This document shows, piece after piece, positions 45,975 through 58,332 of a stretch of DNA of 64,000 bases (the first letter of the stretch is position 1; each line of letters starts with the position of its first letter). The translations under genes were made by a program, and so were the position numbers. The notes under the pieces were generated by a model, which saw nothing but the letters and a program-made list of their open reading frames with translations, did no database searches and had not been told where the DNA came from. The stretch is from Nymphaea colorata (taxonomy: Eukaryota; Streptophyta; Magnoliopsida; Nymphaeales; Nymphaeaceae), in the NCBI RefSeq assembly GCF_008831285.2, contig NC_045150.1:4354001-4418000 (forward strand), given 5' to 3'.

Positions 45975-46797
45975 GCATGGAAGACTTCCTCCCTTGCAAG
46001 AAAGTAAGCAATATTATCTTGAATTATTTTGTTATCCTTTTAGAGTGTAGGCATCAGAATCTAGGCCTTGAAAGGAATCCTATAAGGGCAGAATTCATGG
46101 TATGTATCCTTTAACTTGTTTATTATGCATCATGTGACCTTCAAGTTGGGAAAAGTATTGATCATACTAACAAATGTATACCAACATGCTGTGTCATATC
46201 CATTGATGGACGATGCTACGGTCATGATGACAGATGTCGTAGAAAATATTTAGAAATTAAGTAAAGTTGAAATGGTGGTTCCTCTATCTGTAGTTTCCTA
46301 ACTCCCTTGCTCTTATTTTTCCCTCCTCTGGTTTCTCTCTAATGCCCATATTATTCATGTTTTATTTCCATCTATATAGATGGAAAAGGCACATTGAGAA
46401 TTGTACATCATCCACAACGTAAAAAAAATAAGTGCGGATATACGATCTATGCATAGGCTATGATGACTACCAAATTGTAAAAGACCACTACAGATTGGTA
46501 TGTAGTTTAACTTTAACTGTTATTAAGATAACTTCAGTTTCTTGCTTAAGAAGTTTCAGTTCTTTTGTAGAAATATTGTCTCAGACATGTCTTCGACATC
46601 AAAACATTGAATGACTATAAAATTTTACCAGTAAAATGTCTACAACAAAGAAACAACTATGAATGCAATGTGTTTGTAAATACATGTAGGAGATAATGTT
46701 TGGGAGGAAACATATCTTCACCCAAGCTAATGTTACAAATACCATTAGAAGATCTTATAGAACTTGCTTGAAATAAGTGGACATGCTAAAATTTGAA
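45975..46797 (+). pseudogene. Ulp1-like unit 2
   Basis: The three exon pieces are recognisable. The HW of exon B is HstopE, the next part gives RIYDLCIGYDDYQIVKDHYR, and the active-site region of exon C reads NNYECN with a 1-base-scale frame disturbance afterwards. It cannot encode an active protease. Confidence 0.75.
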
Positions 46798-47149
46798 TAA
46801 TATCATTTTCCTATTGCTGGTGTGAAGTAAAAGAAAATTATGGTAGCATTATTTTGACGATGTCTACATTTTGCCTCTTGTAAAAAATCCGTAATGTTAC
46901 ATTGCTGCAGTATTCTCTTGTTATGGTGGACTCGTTGTTATCTCATTATTTTGTAACCATCCAATCGTCTTCTATGTTGATGCATTGTTATCTCATTCTC
47001 TTGTCTCTGTACACCTTTCCACATTCTCTGTAGATGCGTTATTATCTCTATCTATTGTCACCTTGTACCTTGTCGCATCCATTCTGGCCCTTCTTGTTGT
47101 TATCGCATTAATTCATCTATGTTTACTTATCGTCCTCTTGGCAGACACA

Positions 47150-47970
47150 TTGTTGCATGGAAGACTTCCTCCATCGCAAGTTAGTAAGCACTATTAGTAT
47201 GAATTATCTTGTTGTCTTTTTAGAGCATGGCCGTCAGAATCTAGGCCTTTGAAGGTATCTTATAAGGGCAGAATTCATGGTACATATCCTTCATCTTCTT
47301 TATTATGCATTATGTAACCTTCACATTGAGAAAAATATTGATTATACTAACAGATGTATAATAACATGCTGTGTCGTATCGATTGACTAATGATACTGCA
47401 GCCTTATCAAGATATCATAGAAAATGTTTCAGAAATTAAAAAAAAATCCATTGCTGAAGTTGAAATGGTTGTTCCTCTTTCAGCAGTTTGTTAACTCCTT
47501 CGCCCTAATTTTACCCTACTCTGGTTGACTGTAACGCCCGTATGTTTCATGTTTTATTTCCTTTTGTATGAATGAAAAAGGCACATTGAGTGTTGTATGT
47601 CATCCACAACATGAAAAGTGAGTGCCAATATATGACCAATGCGTAGGCTATGGCGACTATCAAATTGTAGAAGACCTCTACAAACTGGTATGCAGTTTAA
47701 CTTTAACTGTTATTAAGATGACTTTTGTTCTTGTTTAAGAAGTTTTGGTTCTTTTGCAGAATTATTATCTTAGACATGTCTTTGACATCAAAACATTGAA
47801 TGACTACAAACTTTTACCAGTAAAATGTTTACAGCAAAGAAACAACTATGACTGAGGTGTGTTTGTGATGAAATACATGTAGGGGATAACGTTTGGAAGG
47901 AAGCCTAGCTTCACCCAAGCTAATGTTACCAATAACATTAGAAGATCTTATGAAAACTTGCTTGAAATAA
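47150..47970 (+). pseudogene. Ulp1-like unit 3
   Basis: The HW codons are CAT TGA, and the nucleophile cysteine codon is TGA (tyr-asp-stop-gly). Exon C is cut short and joins GTAGACGTGG to the next block, which explains the shorter 1.1-kb unit. Confidence 0.75.
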
Positions 47971-48529
47971 GTAGACGTGGTTTACATTTCGCGTCTCGTT
48001 AAAAAATCATGATGTTATGTTGTCACACTCGATTGCTCCGTTTACTTATTGCATTATTGTAATCATTTCTTTCATTATGTGATGACATTATTTTGTCTCT
48101 ATTTTTTGATTGCCTGCTTTGTACACACGTCTTATCTAATTACTTCGTTGACATTCTTTATGTTAAATTAATTAATGCATTATCGCCTAGGATGAGTTGC
48201 ATGCACCATTATTACCTTCTTTGTAGACGTGTTGTTAGCAACATTCTCTCCTTATGGTAGACTCGTTGTTATCTCATTATTTTGTAGCCATTCTTTTCGT
48301 TATGTAATTGCATTACTTCGTCTTCATTTACTATTGGTCTTCTTCGTAGATGCATTGTTGTCTCATTCTCTTCTCTCTGTATGCCTTTACATATTCTCTG
48401 TAGACACATTGTTATCTTATTCTATTGTGTCCTTGTACCTTGTCGTATCCATTCCGACCCTTCCTGTCGTTTATCACATTAATTTTTAGATGTTTACTTA
48501 TCGTCTTCTTGGCAGACACATTGTTACAT

Positions 48530-49360
48530 GAAAGACTTGCTCTCTTGCAAGAAAGTACACAATATTAGTCTGAATTTTTTTGTTGGCCTTTCAGAGCATC
48601 ACCGTCAGAATCTAAGTCATGAAAGGTATCCTATAAGGTAGAGTTCATGGTACGTATCCTTCATCTTGTTTATCATGCATTGTGTAATCATCACATTGGG
48701 AAAAATATTGATCATACTGATGAATGTACAACAACATGCTGTGTTGTATTGATTGACAGACGATACTACGACCATGATGACAGAAGTCATAGGAAATGTT
48801 TCGAAAATTAAATTCAGTCCATTGTTGAAGTTGAAATGGTTGTTTTCCTTTTGTAGTTTACTAACTCCCTTGCTCTTATTTTACTATACTTGGGTTTCTC
48901 TCTAACACCAGTATGTTTCCGGCTTTATTTCCATCTATGTGGGTAGAAAAGGCTAGGGTGTTTTATATCATCCACAATGTGAAAAAATAAGTGCGGATAT
49001 ACGATGCATGCATAGGCTATGACGACTATCAAATTGCGGAAGACCTCTATAGACTGGTATGTCGTTTAACCTTAACAGTTATTAAAATAACTTCAGTTTC
49101 TTGTTTAAGAAGTTTTGCTGCTTTTGCATAAATATTGCCTCAGACATGTCTTCGACTTCCTAATGCTGAACAACTATAAACTTTTATCAATAAAATGTCC
49201 ACAACAAACAAACATCTATGCTTGTTGTGTGCTTGCGATGAAATACATGTAGGAAATAATGTTTGAAAGGAAACCTAGCTTCACCCAAGCTGATTTTACC
49301 AACGGCATTAGAAGATCTTATGGAAACTTGCTTGAAATAAGTAGACGTGCTGAAATTTGA
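48530..49360 (+). pseudogene. Ulp1-like unit 4
   Basis: Exon B has lost the HW codons by a small deletion (AAAAGGCTAGGGTG). Exon C reads QQTNIYACCV in place of QQRNNYDCGV, followed by the TAG shared with most copies. Confidence 0.72.
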
Positions 49361-49969
49361 ATAATATCATCTTCCTATCGCTGGTGTAAAATAAAGGGAA
49401 ATTCTAATAGCATTATTTTGATGCGGTTTACTTTTTGCCTCTCTTAAAAAAGTCATGATATTACATTGTTGCAATTGATTGCTTCGTTTATTTTTTGCAT
49501 CCTTGTAACCATTTATTTTGTAACATGATCGCATTATTTTGTCTTGATTTACTGATTTGCCTATTCTGTATGCACGTCTTATCTCATTCCTTCATAGACA
49601 TTCCTTATGTTAAATTATTAACACATGATCGGCCAATATGAGTTGTGCGCGCCATTATTGCCTCTTTTGTAAACGCATTGTTAGCAGTATTCTCTCAATA
49701 TGGTGGACTCGTTGTCATCTCTATATTTTGTAATCATTCCTTTCGTTACATAATCGCATTACTTCATCTCCATTTACTTATTGTCTTATTGGTAGAAATG
49801 TTGTTATCTTATTCTCCCGTCTCTGTATGCCTTTAGACATTCTTTGTAAACGCGATGTTATCTCATCATTTTGTCACATATACCTTGTTGTATCCATTCT
49901 GGCCCTTCTTGTCGTTATCGCATTAATTTGTCTATGTTTACTTATCATATTCTTGGAGACGCATGTTGA

Positions 49970-50733
49970 CCTTTTAGAATGTAGGCATCAAAATCTAGGC
50001 CTTCAAAGGTATCTTATAAGGGCAGAATTCATGGTACATACTTCATCTTGTTTATTGTGTATTTTGTAACCTTCACATTGGGAAAAATATTTATCATATT
50101 GATGGATGTATGACAACATGTTATATCGATTGATGGATGATACTGTGGCCATGATGACAGATGTAATAAAAAATATTTCAGAACTTATGAAATAGTCCAT
50201 TGCTGAAGTTGAAATGGTTGTTCCTCTTTCTGTAGTTTCCTAAATCCCTTACTCTTACCCTATTATGGTTGCTCTCTAACGTCCATATATTTCAGGTTTT
50301 ATTTCCTACCGTGTGGGTAAAAAAGGCACATTGGGTGTTGTACGTCATCCACAACAGGAAAAAAAAGTGCGGATATATAATCATTGCATAGAATATGATG
50401 ACTGCCAAATTGTTGAAGACTTCTATAGACTGGTATATAGCTTAACCTTAACTGTTATTAAGATAACTTATGTTTCTTGTTTAAGAAGTTTTGGTTCTTC
50501 AGCAGAAATATTGCCTCAGACATGTCTTTGACATCAAAACATTGGACAAATACAAACTTTTACAAGTAAAATATCCACAACAAAGAATCAACTATGACTG
50601 TGGTATATTCACGATAAATTACATGTAGGAGATAATGTTTGAAACGAAACCAAACTGCACCCAAGCTAATGCTACCTATAGTATTAGAAGATCTTATGAA
50701 AACTTGCTTGAAATAAGTAGACGTACAGAAATT
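49970..50733 (+). pseudogene. Ulp1-like unit 5
   Basis: Exon A is shortened. Exon B keeps HWVLYVIHN but is frameshifted in the lysine run. Exon C keeps the NYDCG nucleophile site, followed by TAG after NYM. Confidence 0.75.
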
Positions 50734-51339
50734 TGAATATTATCATAATTCCAATCGCTGGTTGGACTTAAAAGAAATACTGATAGCATTATTTTGACAC
50801 AGTTTACTTTTCGCCTCGCGTAAAACAATCGTGATGTTACGTTGTCACACACAACTGCTTTGATTACTTATCACGTCCGTGTAACCATTTCTTTTGTTAC
50901 GTGATCGCATTATTTCATCTTTATTTACTGATAGTTGTATAAATGTCTTATCTCATTAATTCAACCAATCCTAAAATTAAATTAATTAATGAATTATTGT
51001 GCAGTATGGGTTGCATGCACCGTTATCACTTTTTTTTTTTAAAAGGATTGTTAGCAGTATTCTCTCGTTATGATAGACTCATTGTTATCTCATTATTTTG
51101 CAACTATTCCATTCGTTATGAAATCACATGTCTTTGTCTTTGTTTACTTATTATCTTCTTGGTAGACGCATTGTTATCTCATTTTCTCATCTCTATATGC
51201 CTTTACACATTATCTGTAGATGTGTTATTATCTCATTCTAATGTCACCTTGTGCCTTGTCATATCCATTCAGGTCTTTTTAGTTGTTATCATATTAATTA
51301 ATCTCCATTTACTTATGGTCTTATAGGCAGATAGGTTGT

Positions 51340-52164
51340 TATATAGAAGACTTCCTCCGTTGCAAGAAAGTAAGCAACATTAGTCTGAATTATTTTGTTG
51401 TCCTTTTAGAGCGTAGGCATCAGAATCTAGGCCTTGTATAAGGGTACATTTCATGGTACACATCCTTTATCTTGTTTATTATGGATTATGTAACCTTCAC
51501 ATTGGGAAAAATATTGATCATACTCACTGATGTATAAAAACATGCCGTGTCATATTGATTGATGGATGATACTATGGCCATGATGACATATGTAATAGAA
51601 AATATTTCAAAAATTAAGAAACAATCTATTGCTGAAGTTGAAATGGTTGTTCATCTTTACGTAGTTTCCTAACTCCCTTGCTCTTATTTTACCCTACTCT
51701 GATTGCTCTTTAATGCCTGTGTGTTTCAGGTTTTATTTCATTCTGTGTGGGTGGAAAAGGCACATTGGTGTTGTACATGATCCACATCGTGGAAAATAAC
51801 TGCGGATATACGATCCATGCATATATTATAATTACCACATTGCGGAAAACCTCTACAGACTGGTACACAGTTTAACCTTAACTGTTATTAAGATAACTTC
51901 TATTTCTTTTATAAGAAGTCTTGGTTCTGTTGTAGAAATATTGCCTCCAACATGTCTTCGACATTGAAATTGAACAATTAAAAACGTTTACCAGTTAAAT
52001 GTCCACAACAAAGAAACAACTATGACTGTGGTGCGTTCGCAATGAAACACATGTAGGAGATAACGCCTGAATGGAAACCTAACTTCACCTAAGCTAATGT
52101 TACCAATAGCATCAGAAGATCTTATGGAAACTTGCTTGAAATAAGTAGACGTGTTGAAATTTGA
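51340..52164 (+). pseudogene. Ulp1-like unit 6
   Basis: Exon B has a 1-base deletion in HW(V)L. Exon C keeps QQRNNYDCGAF and has the same TAG. It is followed by the usual T-rich flank and then by array D. Confidence 0.75.
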
Positions 52165-52459
52165 ATAATGTCATCTTCCTATCACTAGTATGAAGTAAAA
52201 GGAATTTCAGATAGCATTTTGAGGTGGTTTACTTTTTGCTTCTCGTAAAATAATCATGATGTTATGTTGTCGCACTCAGTTGCAATGTTTACTTATCGCG
52301 TCCTTGTAACCATTTCTTGCGTTACATGATCACAATATTTCGTCTCTATTTACTAATCACGTATTTTGTACACACGTTTTATCTCATTACTTCTTACCAT
52401 TCCTTACATTAAATTAATTAATGCATTATCACCAGTATGATTGTGTGCCACATTGTCTT

Positions 52460-53660
52460 TTTCTTTGTAAACGCATTGTTAGCAATATTCTCTCATTATG
52501 GTAGATGCATTGTTATCTCATTATTTCGTAACTATTCCTTTCGTTAAGTAATCACATAACTTTGTCTCCATTTACCTATCATTTTCTTGGTAGACACATT
52601 GTTATTTCATTCTCTCATCTCTATACACTTTTATGCATTCTCTATAGACTTGTTGTTATCTCATTCTACCGTCACCTTGTGCCTCATTGAATCTATTATG
52701 GCCCTTCTTGTCGTTGTCACATTAATTCATCTATGTTTACTTGTCTTCTTTTTGACAAACACATTGTTATCTCATTCTCTCGTATTTGTATGCCTTTATG
52801 CATTCTATGTAGATGCATCGTTATCTCATTCTCTTGTCACCATATACTTTATCGTATCCATTCCAGCCCTTCTTGTCATGATTGCATTACTTTGCCTTCG
52901 TTTACTTATCATCTTCTTGGCAGATGCGCTGTTATCTCATTCTCCAGTCTCTGTACACCTTTACGCATTTTCTGTAGATGTGTTGTTATCTCATTCTCTT
53001 GGTCACTATGTGCCATGTTGTATCCATTCCGGCCCTTCTTGTCATGATCACATTACTTCGTCTCCATTTACTTATTGTCTTCTTGGTAGACGGTTGTTAT
53101 CTCATTCTCTCGCCTCTGTACTTATTTGTGTATTCTCTATAGATGTGTTGTTATCTCATTTTCTTGTCACAGTGCATCTTGTCGTATCCATTCCGGCCCT
53201 TCCTATCATGATTGCATTAATTCATCTCCATTTACTTATCGACTTCTTGGCAGACACATTGTTATCTCATTCTGTCGCCCCCGCATGCCTTTACGCATTC
53301 TTTGTAGATGCATTGCTATCTCATTCTATCATGACCTTGTGCCTTTTCATATCCATTCCGTTCCTTCCATTCATTATCACATTAATTCGTCTACATTTAC
53401 TTATCATCTTCTTAGCAGATGTATTGTTATCTCATTCTCTCATATCCTTATGCCTTTACGCATGCTCTATAGATGCATAGTTGTCTCATTCTCTCCTCAC
53501 AATGTGTATGTCATATCCATTCCGGCCCTTCCTATCGTTATCGCATTAATTCATCGAATTTTGCTTATCGTCTTCCTGGTAGATGCATTTTTATCTCATT
53601 TTCTCATTTTCTCATCTCTTATTACTTTATCGTCTTCTTTGTAAACACATTGTTATCTCA
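52460..53660. repeat. Tandem array D (about 160-165-bp unit, seven copies)
   Basis: Units carry TTGGCAGATGCATTGTTATC, TCATTCTCTCGTCTCTGTA, TGCCTTTACGCATTCT, CTTGTCGTATCCATTCCGGC, CCTTCTTGTCGTTATCGCAT and TTCGTCTCCATTTACTTATC in order, with starts near 52596, 52757, 52916, 53083, 53246, 53413 and 53576. The unit is the same as the T-rich tail of array C, so this is a local expansion of that tail. It keeps an open plus-strand frame of 297 codons by composition. Confidence 0.9.
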
Positions 53661-53849
53661 TTCTACAGTTATGGTTGACTCATTGTTACCTCATTGTTTT
53701 GTTATGTTGATTTATCAAATTATTGAGTGTCCTTTACATATCACCTTCTTTGTTGAGTCGTTGTCATCTCATTCGCTCGTCACCATGTGCCTTATTGTAA
53801 CCATTCTTGCCCTTAGCATATAACCAAGTTTGTGTGTAGTTATTGCATT

Positions 53850-54480
53850 CATTCGTTTCTTTCTATGTCAACGGCTGTTATTTTGACACAATCATTTACT
53901 ATGTACAAGGTGCATGCTCTCCACTGGTGTGCTTATCATGCCTGCACAAAAGTATTGTCTTCCATATGCCAATGCCTACTTTGGTTTGTCCTTATACAAT
54001 TTTTGAAAACCACGTAATGTCTTGTAGGTTAAATGCTTCAATCATTTGTGTCCGCATACATTCCAACATCCCCCCATTTTCACACTTAAGGACACAATTT
54101 GCAAAACTCTCCTTAAAGACAATCTTCTGGTTTATTACATGGCCTATGTTCTTAGCTGCATTTTGGAATATATGCCACAAACATATCACCTTCTCAAAAT
54201 TATGCCGTATGTGTTTCTCTCCATCCTACCCTTCCTTACACTGAACATATGGCAAAAAACGTAACAATTGTAGAAACTATATGTTGCATCATCCATCTCA
54301 AACTCCACTGCTATAACAGGAGCATGTTCTTCGAGATCCTTTGTATCGAACTCCATTCCTATAGCAGGCAAATCAATTCCTACAACATGAGCATGTTCTT
54401 CGGGATTCTTCATTTCCTCACAAAGGGACTAAGTCTCTTGTTCGTCGCCATCCAATGAAGTAGATATTTCATACACTATG
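53850..54480 (-). pseudogene. FAR1/MULE transposase remnant with the central catalytic part deleted
   Basis: On the minus strand the N-terminal part reads GMEFDTKDLEEHAPVIAVEF, EMDDATYSFYN and FSVRKGRMER, the FAR1-type DNA-binding domain. It is followed almost directly by MICLWHIFQNAAKNIGHVI, ANCVLKCENGG, MIEAFNLQDITWFSK and AYGRQYFCAGMISTPVESM. The last three belong after the DDE domain, so the catalytic middle is missing, and stops are present in the last part. In FAR1-type proteins and Mutator-like transposases these pieces occur in this order. An acidic stretch (ESEDDGKDETQENVD) near 55080-55000 on the same strand could be an upstream exon. Confidence 0.8.
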
Positions 54481-56399
54481 CCATCTGCAATGCATAAAAT
54501 TCATCGATCGAATAACGTTTTAACATTATCTCATGAATTATTTATTTCACGCATCAATTCCTTCCATCAAATAACATTCAACATTATCTTACCATAAATT
54601 CTGTCGATCAATAAACCTTATCTCACACCATTTAGTTATCGCTATCCCCTGTAGAAGTGTTATTATATCTTTCTCTCATTACCATTCCTAGCCTTCTTGG
54701 TAGACAAGTTGTTATGTCATTATTTCGTAATCATTGCTTTCATTACGTGATCACATTTTTTCGTCTCCATTTACTTATCACCTACTTTGTACATGTGCCT
54801 TTTCTCATTCTGTCAATCAATAACGAGAGGAATGGTTACAAAATAATGAGATAAACATAGATGCAAACACTTTTCCCATGAATTCCTTATCTCACTCATT
54901 CGTTATGTCACAAATTCATTATCTCATGTAAACTACCTCCGACATGTTACATCGTAACATTATCTACCATATGAACTGAGATGAACTTGCTATTTTTCCT
55001 CTAAGGATTCATATGACTCCGTACCTATTACATCGACATTTTCTTGTGTTTCATCTTTGCCATCATCTTCACTTTCAGTTCCTTAGGAAGTGCTCATTCG
55101 ATTTCTTCGAGTGTCCAACTGTTGAAGAAAATCCTACATATGCCATTGCCTTTGTCATTTAATGTCGACAAATACGAAACCACAACAACATCATTGTGTA
55201 CTCACCATCCATTTCTTCTGTTGCCACTCCCATCATTTCTACTTCAAGGCCAAGTGTTTTTCATCGGCAAGTTCTGCTCTTTTTCCTTATTTCAGTAGGA
55301 ACCTCTCTCTTCTTTTTTTCTTCTTTCTAACCATATTCCTTCCTTTGCATGAAAGAATACATGTGGCATGAAGGAATGCAGGTTAAGTACTTATGTTGCG
55401 TTTGTGCAATACAAAGGCATTCAAGTAAATATGAACATGTACATTTTCTGACACAAAGGTCAATACTGGAACTTTACATATACATAGTAGGGTCCACCCT
55501 ATAAGGACATTGAATTAAGTGTGGACATATACCTTTTCATTCACTAGGGTCCATCCCCAGCATACACTCCTTGCACACACTAGGTGGTGCACATAATTTG
55601 GTCTCCTTCTTTCATGCATGCACAAACTTAAGAATTTCTCGTTGAAGGATTAATGTCATATATTTTAAACTTCAAAGGGCTCTCACATATAAATAAATAA
55701 AATGGCTTGGATTTTAATGTAGTGTTGTTAAATGCGTGCAGATCAAAGTGTGATGTGCACGCACCACTATGCATCAAGTAAGTATACACTTCAAAAGTTA
55801 AAGCTCAGCTAGTCCCGGCTTTTGGAAAATGCCGGTTGAAAAAAATTTTACCTTCCAAAAGGGGTTTTCCTTTCCCCATTCTTTTGGTGTTGACATTAAT
55901 ACGTCCGCGCTCTTCGACGAACTCTCCACCAACCATTTGCTTGACCTTCAGTTCAAGTTGATATACTTTTGGGTAAGTATTTCTGCTTATCTCTCTTATT
56001 TTTCTCTTCTTTTTTTTTTTTTTTGGTTGAACGGTTGACCATTGATGTTTGCCAATGAGAATGGCAGATTGCCAATAGCTATCAAGATATCACATGTTTT
56101 TTTGTTCATCTTTCGTATCAGACATCTAGATTTGATATTATGTGGCATGAAGTTTATTTTAATGAATAGGACTTGTCAATTCAATGTATGTTTTTATATG
56201 TTAAATTCTTACAAGTTTTATGAATTCAGTAGTCATTTTTTTTTGTACGCGCATAAGAGCTAACAAGAGAAAAAAAGTTTTGGACCTTTAGTTTTTGAAT
56301 TTCCATGAAATCCTATTGTATTTTTAAGGAACATGTTTTTTATGTTTGTTTTTATGTTTTTCAACTTAGAGAACAAATATCTATCACTAGTTTCAATTT
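54481..56399. other. Right flank of the arrays; inverted repeat copy and unassigned sequence
   Basis: At 54690-54810 a further array-type unit occurs (TTATTTCGTAATCATTGCTTTC), and a partial inverted copy follows at 54820-54855 (AGAGGAATGGTTACAAAATA), giving a fold-back. From 55.0 to 56.4 kb I see no recognisable gene; an open stretch from 55829 (MPVEKNFTFQKGF) has no family match. Confidence 0.5.
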
Positions 56400-56482
56400 A
56401 GAGAAAATATCTTCAGCTATGGTTTTTGGGTGTATTGGCCATGGTTTTGGCTGTGCCTAATAACATTTTTTGTCATTTAGTT
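56400..56482. mobile_element. Second CACTA-like end, inverted relative to 36968
   Basis: The complement of this segment matches the left end of the element at 36968: TTATTAGGCACAGCCAAAAC, CATGGCCAATACACCCAAAA and CCATAGCTGAAGATATTTTC align with it at most positions. The outer ACAAAAAAT motif is present, while the terminal CACTA is degraded. The rest of this copy is not clear. Confidence 0.55.
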
Positions 56483-58287
56483 GCAGGCAAAAATCTTGCT
56501 TTAGATCTGAAATCTATGAACGATTGAACGGGGTAAGAGAGATCATTTGCGTGGTTCAGCAAAGTGTCTACATCCATGACACAAAGAGATGACGCACTCA
56601 GCCATTGAGAGATGCCCACATTACATTTTGTTTACTATATCAAAGAGGCGCTTTACGAATTTGAAGATGGATCTAGATTACATTTGATTAGGCAACTCAT
56701 GTGGTAACTCTTAATCTTTGACGCCAGTTTGGAAAGCTCTATTACCAGGACCTGTTTGATCAATCATATAAAGTGTGGAGGTTTTGTTTTTTTATTATTA
56801 TTTTAACGTTTAGGTTTTTGTATTTTCATTTTCCTGATTGAAGATAGAGGTTCACACAACTGTTTAGAGAGGGGATTGATAGGTGTCTCGTTTTCATTTC
56901 ATGTCAGCTGCAACATTAACTTTTTGTATTGCGAAGGGGAAGTCATTGATGCATAAGTTTAAGCCAAGCAAAAGCGGAACCCTAATTCACCAAAAACATG
57001 CCCTATACCTATACCATATGAAGACAAGAGGTTGGATAATTGTCAACTCAAAACTATTAAAAGTTGTCAACTCATTCAGCCTCCCAAAACGTACCCAGGG
57101 GCCATGTTAGCCAATAGATACCAAACCTTATGACAAACAAGGGGCTTCCACCCCAAACCACACCCACCCACCCGCCTCCGTAGAGAAGCCCTATATTTTC
57201 ACACAATTGAAAAAGGTGCCTTAAATTGTTTATTTTTCCAGACGGGACACTTAATTTTTCACGACTGCGAAGTTCTTGCCTCAAGCAGAGATGGAACAAG
57301 TTTAACATACCAAAATGAGCATTTGATGCCATTTGGCTTTGATTTGTATTATGTATCCGAAGAAAAATCCATTGTCGGCCAACTCGGTGAGTCCACTTGA
57401 GAATCGCCTCCAGAGTCAGTACCCAAGCGAGTCAGCGCCAAAACTTAGCCGACTCGGCAAGACTTGTTGATTCACTGGATTGGTGACTTGGACCGAAATC
57501 ATTCGAGTTTGGTTCAACTGTTTTAAAGAGTAAAAATTAATCTTTTGAACCACCATTTTTTACTTTTTTTTTCTCATAAAATCTATTAAGGACATAAAAG
57601 GAATACTAGCCCAACAATTTGCAAATATATTCTCACCATCAATTTCTAAGCATCCAGAAGACCATGAAGAATTAGAATGTGTATATATAAGCTAAGTCTT
57701 GCTAGATTCACGACCTCTTTTATAGTTAGAGTTGTTGAAACATCATAACCTAAATTATGTTGTTCTTTGCTGGGTAGAGAGACAATAGATTATATTACAA
57801 AATTACAGTAAAAAATACACTACAAAAATTTAGTTTGCCAACTGATCCACTGATCCAATCATCTAGTTTGCCAACTTTGAATAATACATCCAAACCCAAT
57901 CATCTACTGATCCAGGTTTCATTCTTGAGTTTGCCAATTCTGAATAATACATGCAAAAGTTGCATGTGAATGAATGCCAGTCTCTAGTTTCGAGATATTA
58001 CATATGCAGGATGATATGCGTGCTATTGCCGCTCATGCGGCATTAGTTTCGGGATATTATACATGCATCTCGCCTTAAATGATATGCGTGATATTGCCGC
58101 TTACTCGACAACATGAATGTGGAAAAGTCAGGGGCTTTGATTGACAGTTATATATGCAGTTATGGCCGACATGAAATATGAAAGCACCATGTGACCTCTA
58201 TTCTAACGCTACGTACCTAAGGGCCCAATCACATGGTCATATTTATATTACTACATAGCCTGTGTGCTTTCAAAAGTCCAACGTAAT
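56483..58287. other. Non-coding DNA, no gene recognised
   Basis: Two short opposed open stretches at 56883-57332 have no family match. Around 57990-58100 a phrase with GATATGCGTG and TATTGCCGCT occurs twice. Nothing else is identifiable. Confidence 0.5.
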
Positions 58288-58296
58288 TAAAGACCT

Positions 58297-58332
<36 letters not shown>

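Larger units (their letters stand above)
44500..52450 (+). repeat. Tandem array C: six 1.1-1.43 kb units each carrying a Ulp1-like gene fragment
   Basis: The landmark CAGACATGTCTTCGACATCA recurs near 45149, 46580, 47777, 49147, 50521 and 51952, and the landmark GCATTATTTTGACGCGGTTT near 45418, 46848, 47970 (partial), 49411, 50788 and 52212. Each unit has the short exon A (AAGAAAGTAAGCAATATTAG), intron, exon B (HWVLYVIH), intron, exon C (CPQQRNNYDCG) and about 600-700 bases of T-rich flank with TTATCTCATTCTCTCGT motifs. Differences between units are spread over the whole length. Confidence 0.9.

Noticed and set aside
52587-53480. 297-codon open frame as a membrane protein gene
   Set aside because: It lies wholly within a tandem satellite array, repeats with the DNA unit, and other frames of the same array are also long. 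It is best explained by composition.
40750-53660. CRISPR-like arrays
   Set aside because: The units are long, diverged along their whole length and eukaryotic. There are no short constant repeats with unique spacers and no cas genes.
55829-56263. Plus-strand open stretches as exons of a host gene
   Set aside because: No family match, no consistent splice sites, and the right part overlaps the CACTA-like end.
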